Positions 46,250-56,297 of a DNA stretch of 64,000 nt are shown piece after piece. Below the pieces are notes generated by a model. That model searched no databases and was not told the DNA's origin. It worked only from the letters and a program-made list of their open reading frames with translations. The number at the start of each line of letters is the position of its first letter. Positions within the stretch are counted from its first letter, which is position 1. The translations under genes were made by a program, and so were the position numbers. Origin of the DNA: Nectonema munidae (taxonomy: Eukaryota > Nematomorpha > Nectonematoida > Nectonematidae); NCBI GenBank assembly GCA_030549495.1, contig JAUIRK010000278.1, positions 788,001 to 852,000 on the forward strand. Reading direction: 5' to 3'.

Positions 46250-46560
46250 AATTTGGCGCGGAAAAAAACAAAGTCAGAGAATTAGGATTGTGGCATTTTT
46301 GCATAGGAGGAGAGGCACATAGCCTCTGATTGGTTAAAATCCTTTCAGAAGAGCAACAGCTTTTCTCTGAAAGGTCTCATCTGTTTTCAATCAAACCACT
46401 TGGGGCCGATTGAATACGTGACTGTTCTGGATTCTGATGAATCACGTATGCGAAGATTCTTCCTATGAAAATCTAGATATCCTGCATTGCTGCCAGGATC
46501 AAAGATCCTGCAGATGCATGATCCCTGAAGGGCTTGTCCGCTGCGTTCTCTGCGGATGCG
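46250..46560 (+). promoter_or_regulatory. Promoter-like block upstream of the RanBP2-like gene
   Basis: GC-richer island in AT-rich DNA. Has an E2F-type site TTTGGCGCGGAAAA (about 46252-46265), an inverted CCAAT box CTGATTGGTT (about 46328-46337), and several CpGs. A hairpin-forming CAGGATC/GATCCTG lies at about 46494-46510. E2F and CCAAT sites are common in promoters of cell-cycle and housekeeping genes. If it drives the gene at 47901, a 5' untranslated exon and an intron ending at the CTCTTTAAG acceptor (47889) would be needed. Orientation is inferred. Confidence 0.35.
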
Positions 46561-47889
46561 ATATACTTGACATTATCTCTTATTTTCAGTAGAAAACTAC
46601 CGATTTTACTCTACCAATAATTCCCCCCTCTTCAGTCAAAGTTCCATAAAGTTTTAAAAACACTACCTCTTCCTAAATAACTTTAATCTTTCGGACTAAT
46701 ACTCATGTGAATAGCTTTCATAAATTTAACTATTTAACGGTTTCAAATTTCACCAAAAATAAAAATTTTGAAAAAGGACTGAAATACTACACATTATATT
46801 GATAGAAAAGACGGGATTAAGAAAGAGAATCTTCGATAGAAAAGTTTTGAAATCGCTTAAATTCTGATCTAAGTAAATCTCTGAAAAGGTTTATTCGAAC
46901 ATAGATTGCACAAAATTAATTTCTAATGAAAATAGAGCTACCAAGGTAGGATCAGTTTTGAATTAAGAGCAAAATTGAATATCATATAAAGTATGGGAAA
47001 ATGAAGTAGGCTACAAGCTGAGAGTGTATTTGTAAGCAAAACAATTGAGGTCCGATTGAGTTTTATAGTTCAAAGCTCTCTCTTTAATTAGTAAACTAAG
47101 GGAAGGATAAAATAGAGAACAAGATTAAAAGTGCTCGGTTTAGTCAGATTAGCAGCCAGTAATATTTTCCACCATGTAATTTTACAATTTTTATAAGAAT
47201 TTTATTGCTAAATTTATTATTTATCATTAAATATATTATAACATAAATAACCCATCTGGCTTATTATTAAAAATTTTTTTTTATAAGAATGAAAAATTTT
47301 AATTTTATGACAACATGATCTCAGGTCGCTTTGATTAGAAATTGATCAAGAAAGAAAATTATTTTATCGGTTGTGCTTATATATATAAAAGTCAATGTAG
47401 TGTTGAACTAAGTAAATATATAACCATTTTAACCACATTGAAATGTAGTATTTATTACACGTGTATATATTAACAAAATAATGTCATGCTGAAATAGAGA
47501 GGAAGGTCGATTTGCTAAATGGGACGAAAATTATTCAAAAATTATAATAATAAAAATATCTGATCACAAATTAACGAAACTTAAACATAACCGCAATTTA
47601 ATGAATTAATATCAAAAGTTGATTTATTAAATAAATTAAACCAATATTATCCCAAAAAGTGTAGAATTTATACTATATTTTCAAGTTTATATATTTGGCA
47701 TTGATTGACAGGTTTGATTGATTTTCATGAAAAATAAATGACACCATCAGATTCACAATCAAATATTCAGTGGGTTTGCTCGAGATTTTGTAAAAATATT
47801 CAATAGTTTAAGAATAAAGAAGGAGAGGGGGTGCTAAAATACCACCCGTCACCAATAGGGTTAATAATATTTTCCTTTTCTCTTTAAGA
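46561..47889. other. No coding sequence; probable 5' intron of the RanBP2-like gene
   Basis: AT-rich. Ends in TTTTCCTTTTCTCTTTAAG (about 47871-47889), a good pyrimidine tract plus AG, just ahead of ATGTAACGTATA and the start codon at 47901. This suggests a spliced leader exon further upstream. Confidence 0.4.
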
Positions 47890-47900
47890 TGTAACGTATA

Positions 47901-50900
47901 ATGGATGAAGAAATTTCTCAAATTTTGAATAGTTGTAAAGATGAACAAAGTCGTACTTGTAAAGGTCTTACGATTGCCAGACGATGCTTTGAGTTCTATC
48001 ACAACTCTAAAGTTGCCAAAGAGTACATAGACACTTACCTGAATGTAAAGCCTAGTAATATCAGTGCCATCTTACTCGCTTCCAAAATTTACGAGAGTTT
48101 AGGACTCATTGACGAAAGCTTGAGCTTTTTAATCAAATCATATACCTTGCATTCTTCAAAAAAAGAAATCTTGTTGGATATTTGCAGAATATACGCAAAG
48201 CATCCTGATAAGTGCGAGGAACACTGGCTCAAGAAAGCTCTCCTCTTTTATCCCAGCCATCATGATGTTTTGAAAACTGCTAACTTGTGTAGGAGTTCTA
48301 CTGAACAACCGGAGAACAGCGGCAATGTCAAGGATCATTCCAGACTTGCTTCTTCTCTTAAAGCCGCTCCAAACTGTTCCTTTGCGAGTATTAGCCCGAA
48401 AGTGAAGCCGGTTTTGAAGAGTAAGGAAGCTGCCCCCACAACTCCTAATACTTTTGCGCAGAGTGTTTCATTTCTCAATAAATTGGCTACTTCGAACAAC
48501 ATTTTAAAAAGCTGTGAAGATAAAAGTGATGATTCTGCAAATGAATGGCTGAACGTCGATGAACGAGGTCTTACTGGGACAAAGACAGAAGATCCTGCTC
48601 TCGGCTTCTCTTACTCCTCTAAAAGTATGCAAAATATGGATAAGATTGAAAGAGATGTTAGCAAATTGTGCCAAGATGTTAATAATCTTGTACTAGAGCA
48701 GAGGAAGAGTGAGACTAATCAACTCTGTTTTTCTGAAATGAATAAATTTTTTTCTATGCTGAATGAACAAAAAAAGTCTGAAAGTTCACTGACTTATGAT
48801 CAAATTACCTCACTTGCTTCCTTGAATAAGACATTGATGGAACAGAATAGCAAACTAATCTCTGCTATTCCTGAGAATACTGCTAAAATCAACGCCAAGA
48901 TAGAAATTCTTTCTGAACGAACTTCCCACATTTTACAAAGTATTTCAACGCTGCAATCACGGTTCGATGAGTTAATGCATAAATCGTCTTCTCAGTTCAT
49001 TGAAATGATGGACAACATGTCAAAGATTCTAGAGAGCAAACTTTCCCATTTGTATTCGCCTTCTAACACCGCTCCTTACTTCTACGCTCCCGTAAACAAC
49101 TATGCTACTTCTACAGCCGCAAATATCAATAGCATGTATACAGCAAACACTTTTCCCTTGGGCTTAGGCGGGCCTTCAGATCTTTGTGGGATCAAAAATT
49201 TTGCTTACCCTCATCAACAACAAAATGAGAGTTTCAATCCTCTTCCACAGTCATTCGTTAGTAGTTTTCCTTCCTTTAATGATAACAACTTTGGCTACAA
49301 TTACAATACTGATAAATTCAGTTCTAACTATTTTCCAATATCATTACCCATATCATCGTCAAATCCAACGCAAAATTATAGCCTGAATGTCATTACTACA
49401 GATATAACTTCAAATGTGATACATCGTGGATACGTGCCAGCATCTTCAGCTTTTCCTCTAAACATTCCCAATTCACCCAGTGCACATTCTTCATCAACAT
49501 CACCAAAAATATTTTCTTTTGTAAATTCTACATCTCACCCCTTTACATTCGTCCCATCTCCCCCACCTCCATCTATCAAAACAAGTCAAATCCTTTTCCA
49601 AGCATCACCTGTAACTTCTTTCAACCAATCAAATTCATCCTTTAACCACGATAACAAAAAAGATGTTTCTTTTCCTGACACGAGTTTCGAGACTCCCTTA
49701 CTAGACCTGGTTGATACTGTGACTGGTGAGGAAAATGAGACAGAAGTCTTTGCCGCTAAAGCAAAGTTGTTTCGTTTTGTTGACAAGAAGGAGTGGAAAG
49801 AGCGAGGAGTTGGAATCATTAAAATTTTATCTGGGAATGATGCTGATCAATGCGACAAGCCGGGTCGATCATTTCATCGTCTCGTTATGCGCCGTGAACA
49901 CGTTTTAAAAGTTTGCTTGAATCACCGCATTCGGCACGACATAAACATAAAAAAAATGAAGCCTGATGATTCCAATAACAAAGCCTTTGTATGGACTGCT
50001 ATTGACTTCAGTGAAGAAGGTGATGAAGTTGAGCCACAAAACTTTTGCATTCGCTTTTCCGATTGTGAAACAGCGAATCAATTTTTCAATTTTGTTGATG
50101 AAATAAAGAATTCTTTAAGTGCTTCGAAAGGCGAAAAAGTGAAAGCACTCGAAATTAAAGAAGAGTCAAATACGGAAAGTGTTGATGATGGTTGTCCTGC
50201 AGACTCTGATTTTTCCAAGTTAATCAGTGAGCAGAGTATGAAGTTTTGGAATTGCTTTATTTGCCTTACATCCAATCCCATCTCAAAGACTTCGTGTCTA
50301 GCCTGTCAAACAGTGAATAAAGTGAAGTGTGAGGATTGTGGTGAAGTGCAAAGTATCTCCTCGCATACTTGTTACAAGTGCAGCAAAAATCTCTTGGATA
50401 AAAGTCAGTTGCCTAAGCCAGACTTAATCAACGCCGCTAACACGTCCATGCAAACGAATTCAACGTCCACATGTGATACTACCTCATCCCCCAATTATGC
50501 TAAGCCTGTTAGCCTCTTTGCAGGATTCAGTTTTAATTCTGTCCTTACTTCAACAACTTCTAGTTTGTTTGCTTTCGGCTCTACAGATTCCCAATCTTTT
50601 ACATTTTCTTGGAATCAAAGTAAGGAAAGATGTCAGCAAAATGACACCTCCTTAACCCCAATTAAAAATCCCTCTTTTGATTCATTTACCGAAGACTCGC
50701 ATGCCTCAGATCATTTCTATGATACCAACTTACAAACATCCCCTATCAATGAAAACAAATCATCTCCTTTTCATTCATACTCCTCAACTCCGATAAAATC
50801 TCCTGAAAAGAACGAAACTGCTTACGCTATTGTATCCCTGCCAGAAGTCGTTAGTGTCAAGACGGGAGAAGAGGATGAAGTTGCACTCTTTGAAGAGCGT

Positions 50901-52238
50901 TGTAAATTATATCGCTTTAATGCGAGCTCCAAAGAATGGAAAGAGAGGGGTGTTGGTGTCATGAAAGTATTGAAGAAAATTGATAACGAAGTTTTTCGCA
51001 TCGTTGTACGCAGAGACCACGTGCTTAAACTCGCTGCAAATCACCTGATCACGCCAGACCAAGACCTACAGTTTTTAAGCCAGAAATCATTAACTACACT
51101 GATGTGGCAAGCACTTGATTTTGTGCAGGAGTTTGAACAAAGTGCGCCACTATTTGAAACCTTTTCTGCGCGATTTAAAACCGCTGAGATTGCACAAGAT
51201 TTTAGGAGTGTATTTGAAAAGTGTCAGGAAGATTTGCGTGCGTTACATCGAAGCTCTGCAAATGAAAAAGAAGTTTCTGATGAAGAGAGTGTTGTGGTGA
51301 CGTATGAACTGAAAGCGAGTGAAGAACAGGCTAAGAAGTCTAGAGAACTGAAATTACCTCTTAATTTCTTTGTTGAAAGGCATACCCCCTGCAAAGGATG
51401 TATTGGCTGTGATCCAGATTCATTTGATTTTAGCTTAATTGGAATGAAAAGTTCTGCTTCTAATATTGACAAATCTCGTGGCATCCTTAAGGATTCATTT
51501 ACTTCTATCCAAGCAAATGCCTCTAGTACACCCGATGAAACTGAATCAACTAAAGCAAACGAGACACCTGAAAATCCAATGACGTTTGGGAAATTTAAGG
51601 CAGAGTTTTCATTCGCTAATCTCTCTAAAAATTCTGAAAACTCTGAAGGCTTTGCTGTTAAAGATCCCAACTTTAAGTGGGTAACCGGAGTTCCAAAATT
51701 ATTTGGTAAGAGTACGGAGGAGGAAGAAGAAGAGGGTCAAGGGAACCGTAACGATGATGGAGAAAATCAAGTGGACGGCATCAAACCGCTCTTGGAAAAA
51801 CCTCCTGACTTGGTTGAAGTTAAGACGGGCGAAGAAGATGAAGTTGTTTTGTTCGATGAGCGCTGCAAGTTGTATCGCTTTGACACAACAGATAAAGCGT
51901 GGAAAGAGCGTGGTGTTGGTCCTATCCGCATTCTCAGAAATCCGCAAAGCCTCAAGTGTAGGATTGTAATGCGTAGAGAACATGTCGGCAAGGTTGGGGC
52001 TAATCATTGCATCTCCTCGGACATCTCTGTCTCCTACAAAGTGGTTAGTGGTCAAGATGCATCCAAGGTGACTACCCTGTTGTGGAATGCACAAGATTTT
52101 GCTGATGATTCCAATAATCCCAAATTCTTTCAGTTCGCAGCAAAATTCAGCTCGTCTTCTGTTGCTACGCATTTCAAAACTTTGGTTGAGGGATGTGCTG
52201 CTGCTACATTAGATAACCGATTTTCTGAATCAAACTGA
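47901..52238 (+). CDS. RanBP2/Nup358-like nuclear pore protein, single coding exon
   Basis: 1445 residues. RanBP2 forms the cytoplasmic filaments of the nuclear pore and binds Ran-GTP. Residues 1-135 are TPR-like helices (AKEYIDTYLNVKPSN, ASKIYESLGLIDESLSFL). A predicted coiled coil lies at about 245-370. Ser/Asn/Pro-rich sequence to about 595. Three Ran-binding domains at about 600-740, 980-1113 and 1302-1438, each with a (V/T)GEE(D/N)E...LFRF or LYRF...KEWKERGVG-type core and (I)VMRREHV. One RanBP2-type zinc finger at about 778-800 (FWNCFICLTSNPISKTSCLAC) and an extra Cys cluster CKGCIGC at about 1162-1168. Start chosen for A at -3 and G at +4. Vertebrate RanBP2 (about 3200) has four RanBDs, many fingers and a cyclophilin domain; here the last three features are reduced or absent. 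Few FG repeats. No introns and no frame breaks. Confidence 0.92.
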   Translation: MDEEISQILNSCKDEQSRTCKGLTIARRCFEFYHNSKVAKEYIDTYLNVKPSNISAILLASKIYESLGLIDESLSFLIKSYTLHSSKKEILLDICRIYAKHPDKCEEHWLKKALLFYPSHHDVLKTANLCRSSTEQPENSGNVKDHSRLASSLKAAPNCSFASISPKVKPVLKSKEAAPTTPNTFAQSVSFLNKLATSNNILKSCEDKSDDSANEWLNVDERGLTGTKTEDPALGFSYSSKSMQNMDKIERDVSKLCQDVNNLVLEQRKSETNQLCFSEMNKFFSMLNEQKKSESSLTYDQITSLASLNKTLMEQNSKLISAIPENTAKINAKIEILSERTSHILQSISTLQSRFDELMHKSSSQFIEMMDNMSKILESKLSHLYSPSNTAPYFYAPVNNYATSTAANINSMYTANTFPLGLGGPSDLCGIKNFAYPHQQQNESFNPLPQSFVSSFPSFNDNNFGYNYNTDKFSSNYFPISLPISSSNPTQNYSLNVITTDITSNVIHRGYVPASSAFPLNIPNSPSAHSSSTSPKIFSFVNSTSHPFTFVPSPPPPSIKTSQILFQASPVTSFNQSNSSFNHDNKKDVSFPDTSFETPLLDLVDTVTGEENETEVFAAKAKLFRFVDKKEWKERGVGIIKILSGNDADQCDKPGRSFHRLVMRREHVLKVCLNHRIRHDINIKKMKPDDSNNKAFVWTAIDFSEEGDEVEPQNFCIRFSDCETANQFFNFVDEIKNSLSASKGEKVKALEIKEESNTESVDDGCPADSDFSKLISEQSMKFWNCFICLTSNPISKTSCLACQTVNKVKCEDCGEVQSISSHTCYKCSKNLLDKSQLPKPDLINAANTSMQTNSTSTCDTTSSPNYAKPVSLFAGFSFNSVLTSTTSSLFAFGSTDSQSFTFSWNQSKERCQQNDTSLTPIKNPSFDSFTEDSHASDHFYDTNLQTSPINENKSSPFHSYSSTPIKSPEKNETAYAIVSLPEVVSVKTGEEDEVALFEERCKLYRFNASSKEWKERGVGVMKVLKKIDNEVFRIVVRRDHVLKLAANHLITPDQDLQFLSQKSLTTLMWQALDFVQEFEQSAPLFETFSARFKTAEIAQDFRSVFEKCQEDLRALHRSSANEKEVSDEESVVVTYELKASEEQAKKSRELKLPLNFFVERHTPCKGCIGCDPDSFDFSLIGMKSSASNIDKSRGILKDSFTSIQANASSTPDETESTKANETPENPMTFGKFKAEFSFANLSKNSENSEGFAVKDPNFKWVTGVPKLFGKSTEEEEEEGQGNRNDDGENQVDGIKPLLEKPPDLVEVKTGEEDEVVLFDERCKLYRFDTTDKAWKERGVGPIRILRNPQSLKCRIVMRREHVGKVGANHCISSDISVSYKVVSGQDASKVTTLLWNAQDFADDSNNPKFFQFAAKFSSSSVATHFKTLVEGCAAATLDNRFSESN

Positions 52239-52316
52239 ATAGAAGGATTTCTCAAACAAAAAAAGACTATTTTTTGTACAATTGCAACAAGTAAGAAGCA
52301 TTAGTCAATTTTAAGG

Positions 52317-52322
52317 AATAAA
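52317..52322 (+). terminator. Polyadenylation signal of the RanBP2-like gene
   Basis: AATAAA 79 bases after the stop codon, within AT-rich sequence. Suitable position for cleavage about 15-25 bases further on. Confidence 0.6.
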
Positions 52323-52637
52323 AAAATTTCAATAAGTACTTACTTTTTCAAGAATTAAGCTTAATTTTTTTTGTTTCTTCCATATGGATTGTATTGGATA
52401 GCCATTATTTTCTCCAATATAAAAACACAAAAAGTAAGAATTCTAAGATTTTTAACATAAATCATAAAAAATAAGAATTTAAATTGTAGGCTTTTTCGTA
52501 ATGTATTTTCCTTCGTAAAATTTTTTCGAATTGTTGAACATTAATAAGCTTGTCAATGCTAGTGAGTATCTAGGTGACATGTAACAATAACCTAATGTGA
52601 ATCTGAATCACAAGTTTTTCACACCTTCGAAAGAATT

Positions 52638-52746
52638 TTAACCTGTTAACAACCAGATTGACCATTTCATTACCAGAAAAAGAAGACGATAAAGCAGACG
52701 AAGGTAAAATTGTTTATGTATCATACACTGGTCACGAAAGGGTTAA
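52638..52746 (+). mobile_element. TTAA MITE, degraded family B (109 bp)
   Basis: TTAACCTGTTAACAACCAGA at the left, CACTGGTCACGAAAGGGTTAA-type right end. Interior keeps GACGATAAAGCAGACGAAGG and AAAATTGTTTATGT, with a deletion relative to other B copies. Confidence 0.7.
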
Positions 52747-52747
52747 T

Positions 52748-52846
52748 CAGACAATACCTAATTAATGTAAGGCAGAAGGTTTGTATTAAAAAGCATTTTA
52801 AACGCAGGCGATTCATATTTTCGTAAAGTCGGCAATGAAGTGGCGT
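52748..52846 (+). mobile_element. TTAA MITE family A fragment
   Basis: Directly after the B copy: CAGACAATACCTAATTAATG, GCAGAAGGTTTGTATTAAAA, GCAGGCGATTCATATTTTCG and GTAAAGTCGGCAATGAAGTG. It lacks both ends, so the B element probably inserted into, or recombined with, an A element. Confidence 0.6.
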
Positions 52847-53009
52847 AAGTCGTGTGATATCATAATTCCATGGAAAATATATTACAATGCTGTTAACAAA
52901 TATATCACCCATTCTCTTTTTCTATTGTAGCGGTCCATTTTATTTCCTTAAATGATTGGAAGGATTACAATAAAAGATACATTCATACTCATACTGTTCT
53001 AATATACTA

Positions 53010-53149
53010 TTAACCCATTTACGACCAAGCAAAGCAGACGATATCTAAAAAAAAACGCAGACGATTTATATTCAAAGTCATTGAAAAAAGCAGACGAAGA
53101 TAAAATTACTTATGTTCCCAAATAGGAACATTGGTCGTAAATGGGTTAA
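53010..53149 (+). mobile_element. TTAA MITE, family B (140 bp, best copy)
   Basis: TTAACCCATTTACGACCAAG at the left and TTGGTCGTAAATGGGTTAA at the right: near-perfect inverted ends of 17-18 bp flanked by TTAA. The interior has the family B phrases. The best-preserved B copy, so likely the youngest here. Confidence 0.9.
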
Positions 53150-53402
53150 AGTAGGATACAAAAGACATTGAAGTTTTCAGTTTTTTAGAATAATTTTGTC
53201 TTACATATGGAAATTTAAAAAAATTATTCATCATTGTAACAATTTGAACTAAGAAGTATATCATACGATTTCATAATTAATCTTGCTTCATTTTGGAGGT
53301 TTTTGATTTTGATTTGTTTAGGTTTTTTTTTATCTAACCCTCTTTTTTGGGGTGTTTAGTCTGACCCTTTTAGCTCTCCTATCTCATCCAGCTATCTTCT
53401 CT

Positions 53403-53592
53403 CCAGTAACGTAGCTAGGCTGGGCATGAGGGGCCGTGCCCACTCCCATATGTACCTCATGGTGCCCCCATACATCTTATGCGATATCAGTTTTGGAAAA
53501 TTTCTCCAATGAAAGGAGTCAAGAAAGTATAAATAATGTTGCGCAAGTTTTTTGTTTTTAAATTGATTACTTTTTTCTGGCTACACCACTGA
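53403..53592. mobile_element. hAT-like MITE with CAGTGGCGTAGC ends (190 bp)
   Basis: The left end is CAGTAACGTAGCTAGGC and the right end in reverse complement CAGTGGTGTAGCC. Absent from the matching place in repeat L copy 1, so its limits are supported by comparison. Flanking 8-mers cttctctc and attctgtc agree only partly. Confidence 0.6.
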
Positions 53593-53793
53593 TTCTGTCT
53601 AATTTGCATTTAGAGTTAAATTAAAATAGTTTTTAATCGTTACAATTTTATATCAATGAATATTGTTAGACTCGCGCTAAGAATTTTTTTCAACAAAAGT
53701 ATTTTGTAACATTTTAAAAACTTTAATTTGTTCAAGTACAGAAATTTTTTTCAATAGTTATTTGGGAATGAATATTTTGACTAGCTATTCAGT

Positions 53794-53910
53794 TTAACCC
53801 GTTATCGGCCAGAATAATCAGACGATATCTAATGTAAAGCAGAAGATTTGTATTAAAAAACATTGATAAACGCAGACGGTTTTATTTTTGTAAAGTCGAT
53901 AACCGGTTAA
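53794..53910 (+). mobile_element. TTAA MITE, family A, with empty site in the window
   Basis: TTAACCCGTTATCGGCCAGA at the left, GTCGATAACCGGTTAA at the right. The flanks CTATTCAGT and GAATACTC-type sequence match repeat L copy 1 at about 38208-38230, which reads CAGTTTAAATGC with a single TTAA and no MITE. This shows the insertion duplicated TTAA. Confidence 0.9.
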
Positions 53911-54554
53911 AAGGAAGAATACTCTATTTTCTTAATATTTGAGCAGAGATAATTTTTATAATGTTCGATTGTTAAATTTTGTAAGTAACACTTTACATAA
54001 TTAATTAAATCATTTTTTTAAGAAAATTTGTTGATTATTATAATAAATATAATATCGAAACAAAATGTTTCAGTTGCTAAAAATGTACTTAATCTATTTA
54101 TAACAGCTGTCAGAATTTTATTTATGGACAAAAATATTCAAAAAAACGCAATGATTTTTTTTTCTCGTATACTTTGATTTATGTTAGTTTAAATAATTTT
54201 TAATGATTTTGTGTTTTTAGACTTAAATAATTTTATAAAAAGTCATTAAATTACCATTTTTGTATACTATGATTCTTTACAAAATGTAAAAAATACAAGT
54301 GCTACCAAATCACCCTATAAGGGTTAGCTACTTAAACGTTGGCGTTTGCTGCTTATAAAAACTTGAAAATATCAAATAAACTCTCATTCTTTATGCCTCC
54401 TATTATTTTGAAATTATTCTGAGAACAGACGGTTCCATTTTAAAATAGTGAAAATTGCTTTATTAGTTTATTTTGTTTCCTTTCTCTCTTATGTTAATTA
54501 TGTAGCAAATTTTTCAATTTTGAGTAAAAGGTAAGGTGCAGCGGATGTATTTTC

Positions 54555-54690
54555 ATTGACCAGGCACTGATGTACCGCTTATGTCAAACTATGAACAAAT
54601 TCGTATCGATGAGGAATCGAATCCAGAGGCTTCCGTGTTTAGTTCATCATCTCAACCAACCTGCCATGCCACCCATAAAGTATGCTGTAG
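54555..54690 (-). repeat. tRNA-derived SINE inside repeat L copy 2
   Basis: The same tRNA-like head as at 38885-39015. The two copies differ at several positions, including the B-box region (GATTCGATTCC-like here). Confidence 0.6.
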
Positions 54691-55394
54691 GGCAGCTTTT
54701 TTCTTACTTTTTACTGCCACCCATAGCAAGAACCACGGTTTTCATCGCGACGCATAATACTTAGGTGTAATAAGACAAACTCTGCTCACTAAGTAAACTA
54801 TTTTTGAATGATGCTAAGAAAAATGAAATAATGCAATCTTAATTTATTGTTTTATTTTGTTTGCACAATTATAACTTCATTGTATACCCTTGCCCCTGAA
54901 TCAATCACATTTTTTCATATAAACATCACAGGGTGTCTAGTAGACTCTTTCCCTTCAGACTAGATTCACTCATATAAAACTATCCAACCTTCAGTTATTT
55001 GTTTTCTCTATGAATCAAATATCCTTTCATCAATTCCTGTAATGTGCCTGGTAGAATACTTTATTTTCAAATGAAAAGCCTATTCCACCCCCCCCCCCCA
55101 ACAATTTTGGATTTTTTTAAACTAGTGTATATTCTGCAAATTTAATTAAAATATTTTCGCTGGAAGTATAGTATTTAAATTCACCAAATTTGTAAAAAAA
55201 TATAAAGTAGTCTTATAAATTTAGGTATTCGAAGAATACGCTCTATTTTAAAGGATTGCTTGAATATTTGGTCTCCCGTGGTATTTCCAGATCACTAATT
55301 TTAAAAATTGCAACAAAAAAATTTCGCCCCCAATAATTTCGAGGATGTGCGCCCCTGCCAAGGGCTATATACACCCACAATATGTATACATCAG

Positions 55395-55690
55395 AATAAA
55401 GATGAGAAAAATATATGCAGAAAGAGGTCTCGATGCTGTCAAACACACATCAAATGAAATATTTTTATAAAATCCAATTTGATATAAATTTTGTTTACTT
55501 TTTTTGAGTCCATAAAATTTTTTTTTAAACTTAGTTTACTTTTTTTATGTAGATACATAAATAACTCAATGTTTTTAACATTGTTTACATTTAACTAGTT
55601 TGATCGTCAAATTATTTTTATTCTAAACAGCTCTAATTCATTTTAGCTATCTTATAGTTTTTTTTAAGCAATTAATATTCTTAATTTAAA
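55395..55690. repeat. Interspersed repeat shared with 1725-2060
   Basis: GCAGAAAGAGGT, CAAACACACATCAAATGAAA and then GTTTGATC...TTTTATTCTAAACAGCTCT recur in the same order as near the window start. Confidence 0.45.
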
Positions 55691-56297
55691 ACTTCAAGGC
55701 AAGCACAATTGCACAACACGATATGATCCACACTTTTGTTGATAAAATTGAGACTCTGGAGACGTAAAGTCTAAGTTGAAAACTTATCGGAGAAGTCAAT
55801 AATTTAGAACAGTATGGTACAGATATGAAGAAAGAAATCTTATATCGTTTGAATTCGCTTTACGGATAATTTTTAAGATATTTCAATGCATAAAGTTACA
55901 TGAAAATAGAGGAGTGCCCTCTAAAAAGATATAAGATGAGCCAGCCTCCTTCCTTCTGTTGTAAAAAGACATAAGATGAGGCTTATGCAAAAAAGACCTG
56001 TCAATGAATTGTAAGGAGACTGCCTAAAATATTAGAAGTACAGAATATTCTATATTATAGAAATGCAAGTAATGATGTGACTTGTGCTAAGGAATTCAAA
56101 TGAAAAAGCAAAGAGGCTACATTACATCAAACCCCGGGATGGCACCATGGATTGAGTCAGTGATGCTCATTTTATGAGAGGAATAAGAGCCCGAGTGATA
56201 TAATTTTGTTTTATTCAGTTTTGGTTTGAAAATATCAAAAAATGGGTTAAAAATTTTTTTGTAACTTTAGAAACTTTGAATAAGGAACTTGCTCACC
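55691..56297. other. No gene seen
   Basis: The phrase AAGACATAAGATGAG occurs here (about 55968) in a form like the ACATAAGATGAG at 62464. No open frame of interest. Confidence 0.35.

Larger units (their letters stand above)
52323..53369. other. Intergenic, MITE-rich
   Basis: No gene. Holds the MITEs at 52638-52746, 52748-52846 and 53010-53149 described separately. Confidence 0.5.
53370..55360. repeat. Long interspersed repeat L, copy 2
   Basis: Aligns with copy 1 (37690-40290) but carries two insertions absent there (53403-53592 and the MITE at 53794-53910) and lacks about 190 bp. Ends in CCCCAATAATTTCGAGGATG and GCGCCCCTGCC, the inverted form of the CAGGGGCGCA end seen at 33434. No coding sequence. 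Confidence 0.7.

Noticed and set aside
46441-46560. Possible small structured RNA (CAGGATC/GATCCTG and TCCGC/GCGGA hairpins).
   Set aside because: No match to snRNA, 5.8S or other families I know; the hairpins could arise in a GC-rich promoter block.
51224-52172. Long minus-strand frames of 148 and 157 codons inside the RanBP2-like gene.
   Set aside because: Antisense shadows of the Ran-binding domain coding sequence.
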